From positions 1 through 10,620 of the forward strand of contig JAITOS010000033.1 of NCBI GenBank assembly GCA_031289815.1: a DNA stretch of 10,620 nucleotides, written 5' to 3'. The translations under genes and the position numbers were made by a program. Shown piece by piece: positions 1-6,270 of the stretch. Position 1 is the first letter of the stretch. Every line of letters starts with the position of its first letter. The notes beneath the pieces are model-generated. The model worked only from the letters and a program-made list of their open reading frames with translations. It made no database searches and was not told the origin of the DNA. Origin of the DNA: Peptococcaceae bacterium. Its GTDB lineage: Bacteria; Bacillota; Desulfitobacteriia; Desulfitobacteriales; Desulfitobacteriaceae.

Positions 1-2514
1 TATAAGGCGCACCGAAAAGAAACGCCGGAAGGCTTACGCCCCCAGTTTGCTTTTCTCAAAGAAGTATTGGACGCCTTCGCGGTTCCTCATGTAGAACTGG
101 CCAGATATGAAGCGGACGACCTCATCGCCTCCATCGCCTGTCAGGCGGAGAAAAAGGAGTGGGAAATCCAGATTTATACCGGCGACCGAGACGCCTTGCA
201 GCTCATCTCGCCCCTTACCAAAGTATTCCTGACCAAAAAAGGGGTCAGCGAAGTAGAGTGTTATGACGAACAAGCGCTGTGGGACCGCTATCAGTTAAAG
301 CCCGCGCAGATCATCGATTTAAAAGGACTGATGGGGGACGCTTCCGATAACATTCCGGGGATTCCCGGCGTCGGTGAAAAGACGGCGCTGAAGCTATTAT
401 GGGAATTTGGCGGCGTCGAAGAAGTGTTGGCGCATTCCCAGCAGGTTTCCGGCAAGAAGCTCCAGAGCCTCCTGCAAGAATACCGCGAACAAGCCTTGCT
501 CAGCAAGCGTCTGGCGACTATGTATACGGACGTCCCTATGGAAATCAGCTTGGAGAGCTTCATCTATGCCCCGCCGCCAGCCGAAAAGGTCGTAGAAATA
601 TTCGATAAATACCATTTGCGCAATATTAAGCGTATCTGGCAAGACCGTTACCGGCCTGAACTCCCCCAGAAAGCCGTTGCTCCGGCGGAAACCCGTCCGC
701 ATGAGGAGAAACCGCCGCAGGGACAGCAGGTGTTGTTCTCCGAATTTCAGAACGGCTGGGAGCAGCAAAACGCGCAGAACGCTCAGGAGCTTCGCAACGC
801 CTTGAACCCCTGGCCCGTAGTCGAGTTGACGGAGGACGCCTGGATGGCGAAGCTAAACGATTGGCGGGAACAAAAACAACAACTGGTGCTCACCTACCAA
901 TACCAGGGAACCAGCGTTCACCAAGGAGTGTTGCAAACCTGGGGCATTGCGGCAGAGGGGGAGAGCTATTCCCTGGAAGCGGCAGCCGGAAAAAAGGTCC
1001 GAGACGCCTGGTTCAAGGTACTCAGGGATCCGCGGGTACCGAAGATTACGGTGGATTATAAATCGCTCTTGATTTTATTGAGGAACGAAGGGGCCGATAT
1101 TCAAGGGCTTCAGTCAGACTTGGCTTTAGCGGCTTATCTTCTGGAGCCAACCCGCAAAAAGTTTGCGCCCCTCGATCTCGTCCGCGGCTATGACCCGTCG
1201 CGGGAAGATTTCCCCCATATAGCCCAAGAAGCGGCTTTCTTAGCCCAGATTGCGGTCCCGTTGCTGGAAGATATAAAAAAATACGGCTTGCTCTCTCTCC
1301 TGGAAAATATCGAACAGCCGTTGAGCCGCGTACTGGCGGACATGGAGCTTCAGGGGATCAGCGTCGATAAAGGCATCCTGCATGAATTCAAGCTGGAATT
1401 GCAGGAAGGCTTAGCCGCTTTGGAGAAGGACATCCATGAGCTGGCGGGAGAGCCGTTTAATATCAATTCGCCGCAGCAGCTCGGAGGGGTATTATTTGAA
1501 AAGCTGGCTCTGCCGACGGCTAAAAAAACGAAAAGAGGCTACTCCACCGACGCCGATACCTTGGAGGAACTCCGGGCCAGCCATCCCGTCATTGAGAAAA
1601 TCCTCGATTACCGGCAGCTGAGCAAATTGATGTCCACCTACGTAAGCGGATTACTGGCGCAGGAGCGCGGCGGACGCATTCACACGACCTTTCAGCAGAC
1701 CGTTACCGCTACCGGGCGCTTATCCAGCACCGACCCGAACCTGCAAAACATCCCCATTCGCCTGGAGTATGGACGGCAATTGCGGAAGGTTTTCCGCCCG
1801 ACGGAAGAGGATTGGCTGTTACTGTCAGCGGATTATTCGCAAATCGAATTGCGCATTCTGGCGCACTATTCACAGGATGAGCTGCTGATCGAAGCCTTTC
1901 AACTGGATCAAGACGTCCATACCCGAACCGCCGCCGAAGTATTTGGCGTATCCCTGGCGGAAGTCACGCCGGATCTGCGCCGCAAAGCCAAGGCGGTCAA
2001 TTTTGGCTTGATCTACGGCTTAACCGATTTTGGTTTGGCCCGCGACTTGGGGATCCCGCGTAAAGAAGCGAAGTATTATATAGAACAGTATTTTGCCCGC
2101 TATGGCGGCGTGAAACGCTATCTTGACGAGGTGGTGGCGAAGACGAAAACAGAAGGGCAGGTACGCACCCTGCTCAACCGCTTGCGCCGCGTCCCGGAAC
2201 TCTACGCGGCGAACCACGCCCAACGTCAGTTTGGCGAACGCATTGCCATGAATACGCCGATCCAGGGGACGGCCGCCGATATTATGAAGATCGCCATGAT
2301 CGACGTCGCCCAGGCGCTTCAAGGCTCGCAGGCGGCTCTCCTGTTGCAGGTGCATGATGAATTGGTGCTGCAAGTGGCTGCCTCGGAACAGGAAAAGGTG
2401 GCCGGCATTTTAAAAGCAAAGATGGAGGGGGCGCTGATTTTATCCGTGCCGCTGAAGGCGGACTGCAAAATCGGCGCGAATTGGTACGAAATGCAGCCGT
2501 ATCCGCCGTCTTAG
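1..2514 (+). CDS. polA: DNA polymerase I, 5'-truncated by window edge
   Basis: Repair and Okazaki-fragment polymerase acting on chromosomal DNA. The frame is open from base 1 (YKAHRKETPEGLRPQF, a typical PolA stretch), so the ATG at 67 is internal and roughly 70 N-terminal residues lie outside the window. Numbering from base 1: the 5'-nuclease domain covers about residues 1–230, with YEADD at 36–40, YTGDRD near 59 and the helix-hairpin-helix IPGVGEKTA near 120. The region at about 270–400 matches the 3'-5' exonuclease fold, but its DxE metal-binding motif is absent (LTYQYQ near 297), so proofreading is very probably lost, as in many Firmicutes PolA proteins. The polymerase domain has motif A DYSQIELR at 611–618, motif B RRKAKAVNFGLIYG at 660–673 and motif C HDE at 785–787. 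It is the first visible gene of the polA–mutM–ytaF–coaE block; mutM starts 48 bases downstream. Confidence 0.97.
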   Translation, partial: YKAHRKETPEGLRPQFAFLKEVLDAFAVPHVELARYEADDLIASIACQAEKKEWEIQIYTGDRDALQLISPLTKVFLTKKGVSEVECYDEQALWDRYQLKPAQIIDLKGLMGDASDNIPGIPGVGEKTALKLLWEFGGVEEVLAHSQQVSGKKLQSLLQEYREQALLSKRLATMYTDVPMEISLESFIYAPPPAEKVVEIFDKYHLRNIKRIWQDRYRPELPQKAVAPAETRPHEEKPPQGQQVLFSEFQNGWEQQNAQNAQELRNALNPWPVVELTEDAWMAKLNDWREQKQQLVLTYQYQGTSVHQGVLQTWGIAAEGESYSLEAAAGKKVRDAWFKVLRDPRVPKITVDYKSLLILLRNEGADIQGLQSDLALAAYLLEPTRKKFAPLDLVRGYDPSREDFPHIAQEAAFLAQIAVPLLEDIKKYGLLSLLENIEQPLSRVLADMELQGISVDKGILHEFKLELQEGLAALEKDIHELAGEPFNINSPQQLGGVLFEKLALPTAKKTKRGYSTDADTLEELRASHPVIEKILDYRQLSKLMSTYVSGLLAQERGGRIHTTFQQTVTATGRLSSTDPNLQNIPIRLEYGRQLRKVFRPTEEDWLLLSADYSQIELRILAHYSQDELLIEAFQLDQDVHTRTAAEVFGVSLAEVTPDLRRKAKAVNFGLIYGLTDFGLARDLGIPRKEAKYYIEQYFARYGGVKRYLDEVVAKTKTEGQVRTLLNRLRRVPELYAANHAQRQFGERIAMNTPIQGTAADIMKIAMIDVAQALQGSQAALLLQVHDELVLQVAASEQEKVAGILKAKMEGALILSVPLKADCKIGANWYEMQPYPPS

Positions 2515-2562
2515 ACGTAAAAATATTTGCTGTAAGAACTATGGATAGCAGGTGATCACACG

Positions 2563-3384
2563 ATGCCGGAACTGCCGGAGGTTGAAACCATACGCCGCAC
2601 ATTAGAGCCGCTGATCTGCGGGCAAAAAATTTGCGGTCTGCGCCTGTTTTGGGAGAAAACCCTCGTTTCCTGGCAGGGACAAGCTGTTGCCGACACGGTG
2701 GCGGATCAGCGGATTCAGCGCGTCGGGAGACGGGGAAAGTATCTCCTGATCCAGCTCGAACAGGGCTGGACGTTGGCCGCGCATTTGCGAATGACCGGCA
2801 GGTTTATCTATTATCCTGACCCGCAAGAGCCGGATAAACACACGCAAGTGATTTTTAACCTGACGCAAGGCGAGCTCCATTTCCATGACGTGCGGAAATT
2901 CGGGCGGATTCAATTACTGCCAACCGCTGCGCTCCAGACGGTCTTTTCCCCGGCGAAGCTGGGGCCGGAGCCTTTCAGCGCGGACTTCTCAGCGGCGTAC
3001 TTGCTGCAAGCGCTGGCCCGCAAAAAACGGCCCATCAAATCCGTCTTACTGGAACAATCCCTGGTCGCCGGTTTAGGCAATATTTACGCCGATGAAGCCC
3101 TGTTTTTGGCGGGCGTTCATCCGCAAAGAGAAGCCGCCGCTCTGAGCGAAGCGGAAACGGTCGCCCTGCACCAGGCGATTCAAGCGGTGCTGACGACGGG
3201 CATTGAGCAAAGAGGAACCACCCTGCGCGATTACCGCGACGCCAACGGCGAAAAAGGCGGCTTTCAAGACTTTCTCCGGGTCTACGGACGGGGAAATTGT
3301 CCCTGTAGGCGTTGCGGGGAAAAATTAGTCAAGCTACGGTTAGGAGGAAGAGCCGCCGTTTTTTGCCCCGCTTGTCAGCGCTGA
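2563..3384 (+). CDS. mutM: Formamidopyrimidine-DNA glycosylase (Fpg/MutM)
   Basis: Base-excision repair enzyme that removes 8-oxoguanine and formamidopyrimidines and nicks the abasic site. The 273-residue protein is the normal family length. It starts MPELPEVET, giving the catalytic Pro2 and Glu3 after Met removal. The conserved lysine is at 59 (RRGKY), with HLRMTGRF at 74–81 and HDVRKFGR at 108–115. The helix-two-turn-helix region SLVAGLGNIYADEAL lies near 165–180. The C-terminal zinc finger has two CxxC pairs (CRRC and CPAC) with the DNA-contacting GGR just before the second pair. All key residues are present, so it should be active. The ATG follows an AGGTGA-like ribosome site. It probably shares a transcript with polA. 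Confidence 0.97.
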   Translation: MPELPEVETIRRTLEPLICGQKICGLRLFWEKTLVSWQGQAVADTVADQRIQRVGRRGKYLLIQLEQGWTLAAHLRMTGRFIYYPDPQEPDKHTQVIFNLTQGELHFHDVRKFGRIQLLPTAALQTVFSPAKLGPEPFSADFSAAYLLQALARKKRPIKSVLLEQSLVAGLGNIYADEALFLAGVHPQREAAALSEAETVALHQAIQAVLTTGIEQRGTTLRDYRDANGEKGGFQDFLRVYGRGNCPCRRCGEKLVKLRLGGRAAVFCPACQR

Positions 3385-3402
3385 GCTATTCTCACCATAG
3401 CT
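3384..3402 (+). terminator. Small hairpin after mutM, weak terminator candidate
   Basis: AGCTAT at 3384–3389 pairs with ATAGCT at 3397–3402 across a 7-base loop, starting on the last base of the mutM stop codon. No run of T follows, so at best it is a weak pause or an RNA-processing site within the operon. Confidence 0.2.
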
Positions 3403-3439
3403 TGTCTCCGCCCATATAGTATCATGAAGGAATCTGGGT

Positions 3440-3445
3440 GGAGGG
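3440..3445 (+). promoter_or_regulatory. Ribosome binding site deciding the ytaF start
   Basis: GGAGGG ends 7 bases before the ATG at 3453. A longer in-frame reading from GTG at 3438 would overlap this site and have no ribosome site of its own, so 3453 is the better start. Confidence 0.75.
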
Positions 3446-3452
3446 ATTACAT

Positions 3453-4121
3453 ATGGGCATAGGGCTTCTGCTGGCGGTGGCGCTGAGTGTAGACGGCTTT
3501 GGCGTCGGCTTATCTTACGGGTTACGACGAATCCGCTTACCGGTCAGTTCTCTGAGCGTCATCACTCTTTGTACGATACTGGCGATGGGAATTTCGATGT
3601 TGTTGGGAAATATCTTGCGGCTGGGGATCTCTTTTTTTCCGGTAAAGCTCCTGGGCGCCGCCATGATGATCGCCTTGGGGGTATGGCAAATAGCGAAAGC
3701 GGTCAAGCGCCGTCTGGCGGTTCAGCCGCCGTCAGCGGAACCGGCGGTCATCCCAGCGCTGGCTTCGGTTCCGCCGCGAGCGCAGCAACAGCTGCTGAAC
3801 ATTCGGATCAACTACCTGGGCTTGGTGATACAGGTGCTTCGCACCCCGGATTTAGCGGATATCGACGGCTCCGGCGTCATTACCTTTCGCGAAAGTATCC
3901 TATTGGGGATCGCGCTGGCCGTTGACGCCTTTATCTCCGGCATGGGGGCGGCTATGACGGGGATCGGCTTCTCCGTCGTCATTCTGGTCGCGGCGACGCA
4001 GCTACTGATGATCAAGAGCGGGCAGTGGCTGGCGCAAGTGACGCCGGAGGATTTGATTCAGAAAGCGGAATTTTTGCCGGGCGCGGTGCTGATCTTCGTC
4101 GGACTGGGAAAAATCATGTAG
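3453..4121 (+). CDS. ytaF: Sporulation membrane protein YtaF (MntP-like fold)
   Basis: Integral membrane protein of 222 residues, close to the Bacillus YtaF length. It is built from two related halves. The first begins ALSVDGFGVGLSYG (Asp14) and the second has ALAVDAFISGMGAAMTG (Asp158). This aspartate-bearing repeat is the signature shared with the MntP manganese-exporter fold. Between the halves lies a Pro/Ala-rich polar stretch (about 85–112), then RTPDLADIDGSGVITF, an EF-hand-like acidic loop (136–141) typical of YtaF. About five or six hydrophobic segments are visible. The family is linked to sporulation; its transported substrate, if any, is not established to my knowledge. It lies between mutM and coaE, as in B. 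subtilis, which supports the assignment and suggests an endospore-forming host. Confidence 0.9.
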   Translation: MGIGLLLAVALSVDGFGVGLSYGLRRIRLPVSSLSVITLCTILAMGISMLLGNILRLGISFFPVKLLGAAMMIALGVWQIAKAVKRRLAVQPPSAEPAVIPALASVPPRAQQQLLNIRINYLGLVIQVLRTPDLADIDGSGVITFRESILLGIALAVDAFISGMGAAMTGIGFSVVILVAATQLLMIKSGQWLAQVTPEDLIQKAEFLPGAVLIFVGLGKIM

Positions 4122-4136
4122 AAGGCGGTGTGAGAG

Positions 4137-4754
4137 GTGTATACCATTGGCTTAACCGGCGGCATTGGCAGCGGTAAAACCAGCGTCGCTAAATGGTTCA
4201 GGAGCAAAGGGGTTCCGGTGCTAGACGCGGACGCCGCGGTTCATCGGCTGTTTGCTGGCGATCAGAATATGATCCGGCTGTTGGAGCGCGAATTCGGAAC
4301 CGCGATCGTTCAGGAGGGACGGATTGACCGCGCCGTACTGGGCGGGATCGTATTTGCCGATCGCGGCGCTCGAACCCGTTTGGAAAAAATCGTCCATCCG
4401 CTGGTATTACAGGCTTTGCGCGGCGAACAGGCGGTATTGCGGGACGCCGGGGAGAAATTATGCGTTTGGGATATCCCCTTGCTCTTTGAGATGGTGGCGC
4501 CGGTTCCCTTCGGCGAGGTCTGGGTCGTCTGGGTTCCGGAGGAGATTCAAATGCAACGCGTCCGACAGCGGAACCGGCTTGATGACAGCGAAATCAAAGC
4601 GCGGCTCGACGCCCAGCTGCCGTTGGCTAAAAAACGCGAGCTGGCCGACACGGTGATAGATAACTCCGGTCATTGGCAGGATACCGCCGCCCAGCTGGAA
4701 CAGCAATGGGAGCGCTTACGGCGCGTGATATATCAGCCGTCGTCCGGGGAATAG
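4137..4754 (+). CDS. coaE: Dephospho-CoA kinase
   Basis: Cytosolic P-loop kinase that phosphorylates the ribose 3'-hydroxyl of dephospho-CoA, the last step of coenzyme A synthesis. The 205-residue protein is of normal length. It has the Walker A motif GGIGSGKT at 8–15, DADAAVH at 30–36, IVHPLV at 85–90, DIPLLFE at 112–118 and the lid/acceptor region RQRNRLDDSEIKARLDAQ from 143, then ADTVIDNSG at 170–178. The start is a GTG, 15 bases after the ytaF stop, with a G-rich ribosome site (AAGGCGG) overlapping the end of the gap. Position after polA–mutM–ytaF matches the conserved Firmicutes order. No clear terminator follows. Confidence 0.97.
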   Translation: MYTIGLTGGIGSGKTSVAKWFRSKGVPVLDADAAVHRLFAGDQNMIRLLEREFGTAIVQEGRIDRAVLGGIVFADRGARTRLEKIVHPLVLQALRGEQAVLRDAGEKLCVWDIPLLFEMVAPVPFGEVWVVWVPEEIQMQRVRQRNRLDDSEIKARLDAQLPLAKKRELADTVIDNSGHWQDTAAQLEQQWERLRRVIYQPSSGE

Positions 4755-4823
4755 TATAGTATGACAGCGCCGACACAGATCAAACTATTCCGCATAGATC
4801 AGCCATCGTATAGAGAATAAGCG

Positions 4824-4838
4824 TGAAAATAATTCTTA
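4824..4838. promoter_or_regulatory. Weak Fur/PerR-like palindrome upstream of flavoprotein gene
   Basis: TGAAAATAATTCTTA is an imperfect 7-1-7 inverted repeat that matches the consensus Fur box (TGATAATNATTATCA) at 11 of 14 defined positions. It sits 26 bases before the start of a redox flavoprotein gene, in an AT-rich stretch where such sites also occur by chance. This is a candidate only. Confidence 0.2.
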
Positions 4839-4863
4839 TATAGAAACAAAGGAGGGGAAGGGC

Positions 4864-5745
4864 ATGACGACTGAAAACATCAAAGACCGCTATGAACTGG
4901 CGATCATCGGCTGCGGCCCGGCGGGGATGGCGGCGGCGCTCAACGCGAAAATACGAAACAAGGACTTTATCCTGCTGGGTACGGAATACGGCGGCTCCAA
5001 GCTCGCTAAAGCGCCGCAAGTCGAGAATTATTTAGGGTTTCCTAAAATCAGCGGCCTGGAATTGCGCCGACATTTTCAAGAGCATTTGCAAAGCATGGAT
5101 ATTCAGGCCGTGAAACAAAAGGTGAACGCGGTTTATCCCGGTTCGCGCTTCACCCTGGCCTTGCCGGAGCAGGTGATCGAAGCGGACGCGGTGATCCTGG
5201 CGACAGGGGTAAGCGCGCAAAAAGTATTTCCGGGCGAAGCGGAGTTATTGGGCCGGGGAGTGGGCTACTGCGCCACCTGTGACGGCCCGCTTTACCGGAA
5301 CAAAAGCGTAGCCATTCTGGCCTACGCCGCGGAAGGGGAACACGACGCGAACTACCTGGCCGAATTATGTACCAAGGTGTATTATATTCCCTTTTATAAA
5401 GAGGTGGGGGTCTTGGATCCGCGCCTGGAGATTCGGCGGGCGGCGGTCAAAAGCATTATGGGTCAGAACAAAGTGGAGGGACTGGAATTAGCCGGGGAAA
5501 CCCTGACGGTGGACGGCGTTTTCGTCGTCAGGGAATCGCTGCCGGCGGAGCAGTTGGTATCCGGACTGGCATTAGAGCAACAGGCGATCAAGACCGGCCC
5601 GGATTTCAGCACCAATATTCGCGGCTTATTTGCGGCCGGCGATTGTACCGGCTCGCCGTACCAGCTGCTGAAAGCCGTCGGCGAAGGGGCGACCGCCGCG
5701 CTGACCGCGATCAGGTATCTGGACGAGCTGAAACAGCAAAAATGA
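4864..5745 (+). CDS. Thioredoxin-reductase-like flavoprotein, probably ferredoxin-dependent
   Basis: A 293-residue flavoprotein with the low-molecular-weight thioredoxin reductase layout. The N-terminal FAD-binding motif is GCGPAG at 16–21, ILATG is at 111–115, the redox-active disulfide CATC at 136–139 and the C-terminal FAD motif GLFAAGDCTGSPYQLLKAVG at 254–273. The middle domain, which in ordinary TrxB carries a GGGDSA-like motif and an HRR NADPH-phosphate motif, instead reads VAILAYAAEGEHDANYL (149–165) and has no HRR. Loss of NADPH motifs with the CxxC retained is the known hallmark of ferredoxin-dependent flavin thioredoxin reductases described from Clostridium, so that is the likeliest type; an orphan disulfide reductase with another donor is the alternative. 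The start follows a strong AGGAGG. It is followed after 14 bases by an FmdB-like gene. Confidence 0.8.
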   Translation: MTTENIKDRYELAIIGCGPAGMAAALNAKIRNKDFILLGTEYGGSKLAKAPQVENYLGFPKISGLELRRHFQEHLQSMDIQAVKQKVNAVYPGSRFTLALPEQVIEADAVILATGVSAQKVFPGEAELLGRGVGYCATCDGPLYRNKSVAILAYAAEGEHDANYLAELCTKVYYIPFYKEVGVLDPRLEIRRAAVKSIMGQNKVEGLELAGETLTVDGVFVVRESLPAEQLVSGLALEQQAIKTGPDFSTNIRGLFAAGDCTGSPYQLLKAVGEGATAALTAIRYLDELKQQK

Positions 5746-5759
5746 GGAGGGAAATAGCG

Positions 5760-5978
5760 ATGCCGAACTACGACTTTTCCTGTAATCAGTGCGGTCAGCA
5801 ATTTGCTGTTTCCTGTACGATCAATAAGAAAGATCAGCAGATTTGCCCGCAATGTGGTCAGGATCAATTGACGCAAAGATTTACCGCCGTAAATATCGGA
5901 AAAAACGGCTGTTATCGCTGCGAGCAGCCGGAATATTCAGAAGGCCGCGGCGTTTCGGGCTGCTACGGCTGTCATTAA
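5760..5978 (+). CDS. FmdB-family zinc-ribbon protein
   Basis: Small cytosolic protein of 72 residues. The N-terminal half (MPNYDFSCNQCG, then ICPQCG) is the FmdB/CxxC–CxxC zinc-ribbon domain, with Cys8, Cys11, Cys29 and Cys32 as the expected zinc ligands and an extra Cys19. The C-terminal tail adds two more CxxC pairs, Cys51/Cys54 and Cys68/Cys71, ending in a His, so nine residues of 72 are cysteine. FmdB proteins were named as putative regulators from a methylamine/formamide utilisation cluster; their biochemical role is mostly unknown. The ATG at 5760 follows GGAGGG at about 5746–5751, 14 bases after the flavoprotein stop, so the two are probably co-transcribed; the tail cysteines could be a substrate of that reductase (inference). 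Confidence 0.8.
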   Translation: MPNYDFSCNQCGQQFAVSCTINKKDQQICPQCGQDQLTQRFTAVNIGKNGCYRCEQPEYSEGRGVSGCYGCH

Positions 5979-5981
5979 AAA

Positions 5982-6009
5982 GGCGGCGGCGCAACGCGCC
6001 GGTACCGCC
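5982..6009 (+). terminator. GC-rich hairpin after zinc-ribbon gene
   Basis: Four bases after the stop, GGCGG and GGCGC on the left arm can pair with GCGCC and CCGCC on the right arm, around an AAC loop and an internal bulge. It is stable but lacks a downstream T run, so by itself it is a weak intrinsic terminator. Confidence 0.3.
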
Positions 6010-6020
6010 TCAGTGGTCTT

Positions 6021-6057
6021 AACGCCTACACACCAAAAAAATCCTCTTGGCGTTTTT
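6021..6057 (+). terminator. Probable Rho-independent terminator of the flavoprotein/zinc-ribbon unit
   Basis: AACGCC at 6021–6026 pairs with GGCGTT at 6049–6054, and the right arm runs directly into a short T tract. An alternative CCAA/TTGG pairing lies inside the loop. The loop is long (22 bases), so efficiency is uncertain, but position and T tract fit the end of the upstream operon. Confidence 0.45.
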
Positions 6058-6104
6058 CTGAGTGGGTAGGTATTCAGATGATATAGAAATTAATAACCGG
6101 ATGA

Positions 6105-6113
6105 TGATATAAT
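6105..6113 (+). promoter_or_regulatory. Candidate extended -10 promoter for the nitrogenase-like module
   Basis: TGATATAAT is a perfect extended -10 element (TGn followed by TATAAT). I see no good TTGACA at the expected distance, which is tolerated with an extended -10. It would start transcription near 6120, giving a leader of about 150 bases. Confidence 0.4.
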
Positions 6114-6132
6114 AATAGCAGAGGATATCCGC

Positions 6133-6166
6133 CACCGCTTTATATCCGCTGTCTCGGCGGTGTTTT
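6133..6166 (+). terminator. Leader hairpin with T-rich tail, possible attenuator
   Basis: CACCGC at 6133–6138 pairs with GCGGTG at 6157–6162, followed by TTTTATTGTTGTTT. If transcription starts near 6120, this lies at the very start of the leader and could act as an attenuator of the downstream genes rather than as an operon end. The 18-base loop makes the stem moderately weak. A direct repeat ATATCCGC (6125–6132 and 6142–6149) overlaps it. Confidence 0.35.
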
Positions 6167-6260
6167 ATTGTTGTTTCCATCTCAAAATATAAGGTGGCAG
6201 TCATATCGTATTTTTGCGAAGATAGCGGCAATCGTCGCTGTTCAGGGCGCGAAGTCGTAT

Positions 6261-6265
6261 GGAGG
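6261..6265 (+). promoter_or_regulatory. Ribosome binding site deciding the start of the fused component-1 gene
   Basis: GGAGG lies within the longer reading that begins at ATG 6259. ATGs follow at 6268 (2-base spacing, too close) and 6271 (5-base spacing, workable), so 6271 is the most likely start. Confidence 0.65.
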
Positions 6266-6270
6266 TTATG

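Larger units (their letters stand above)
5979..6270 (+). other. Intergenic leader between zinc-ribbon gene and nitrogenase-like module
   Basis: This 292-base gap has no convincing gene on either strand. The left part holds two terminator-like hairpins for the upstream unit, and the middle is AT-rich with a candidate extended -10 element. A third hairpin with a T-rich tail follows the promoter, and an untranslated stretch of about 100 bases runs to the ribosome site at 6261. I could not match it to a known riboswitch class by eye. Confidence 0.6.

Noticed and set aside
2020..2373. Minus-strand and off-frame open readings inside polA, mutM, ytaF, coaE and the fused gene (for example 2020–2373 minus, 6874–7383 minus).
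   Set aside because: They lie wholly inside well-supported genes, have no ribosome sites or recognisable motifs, and are expected shadows at this GC content.
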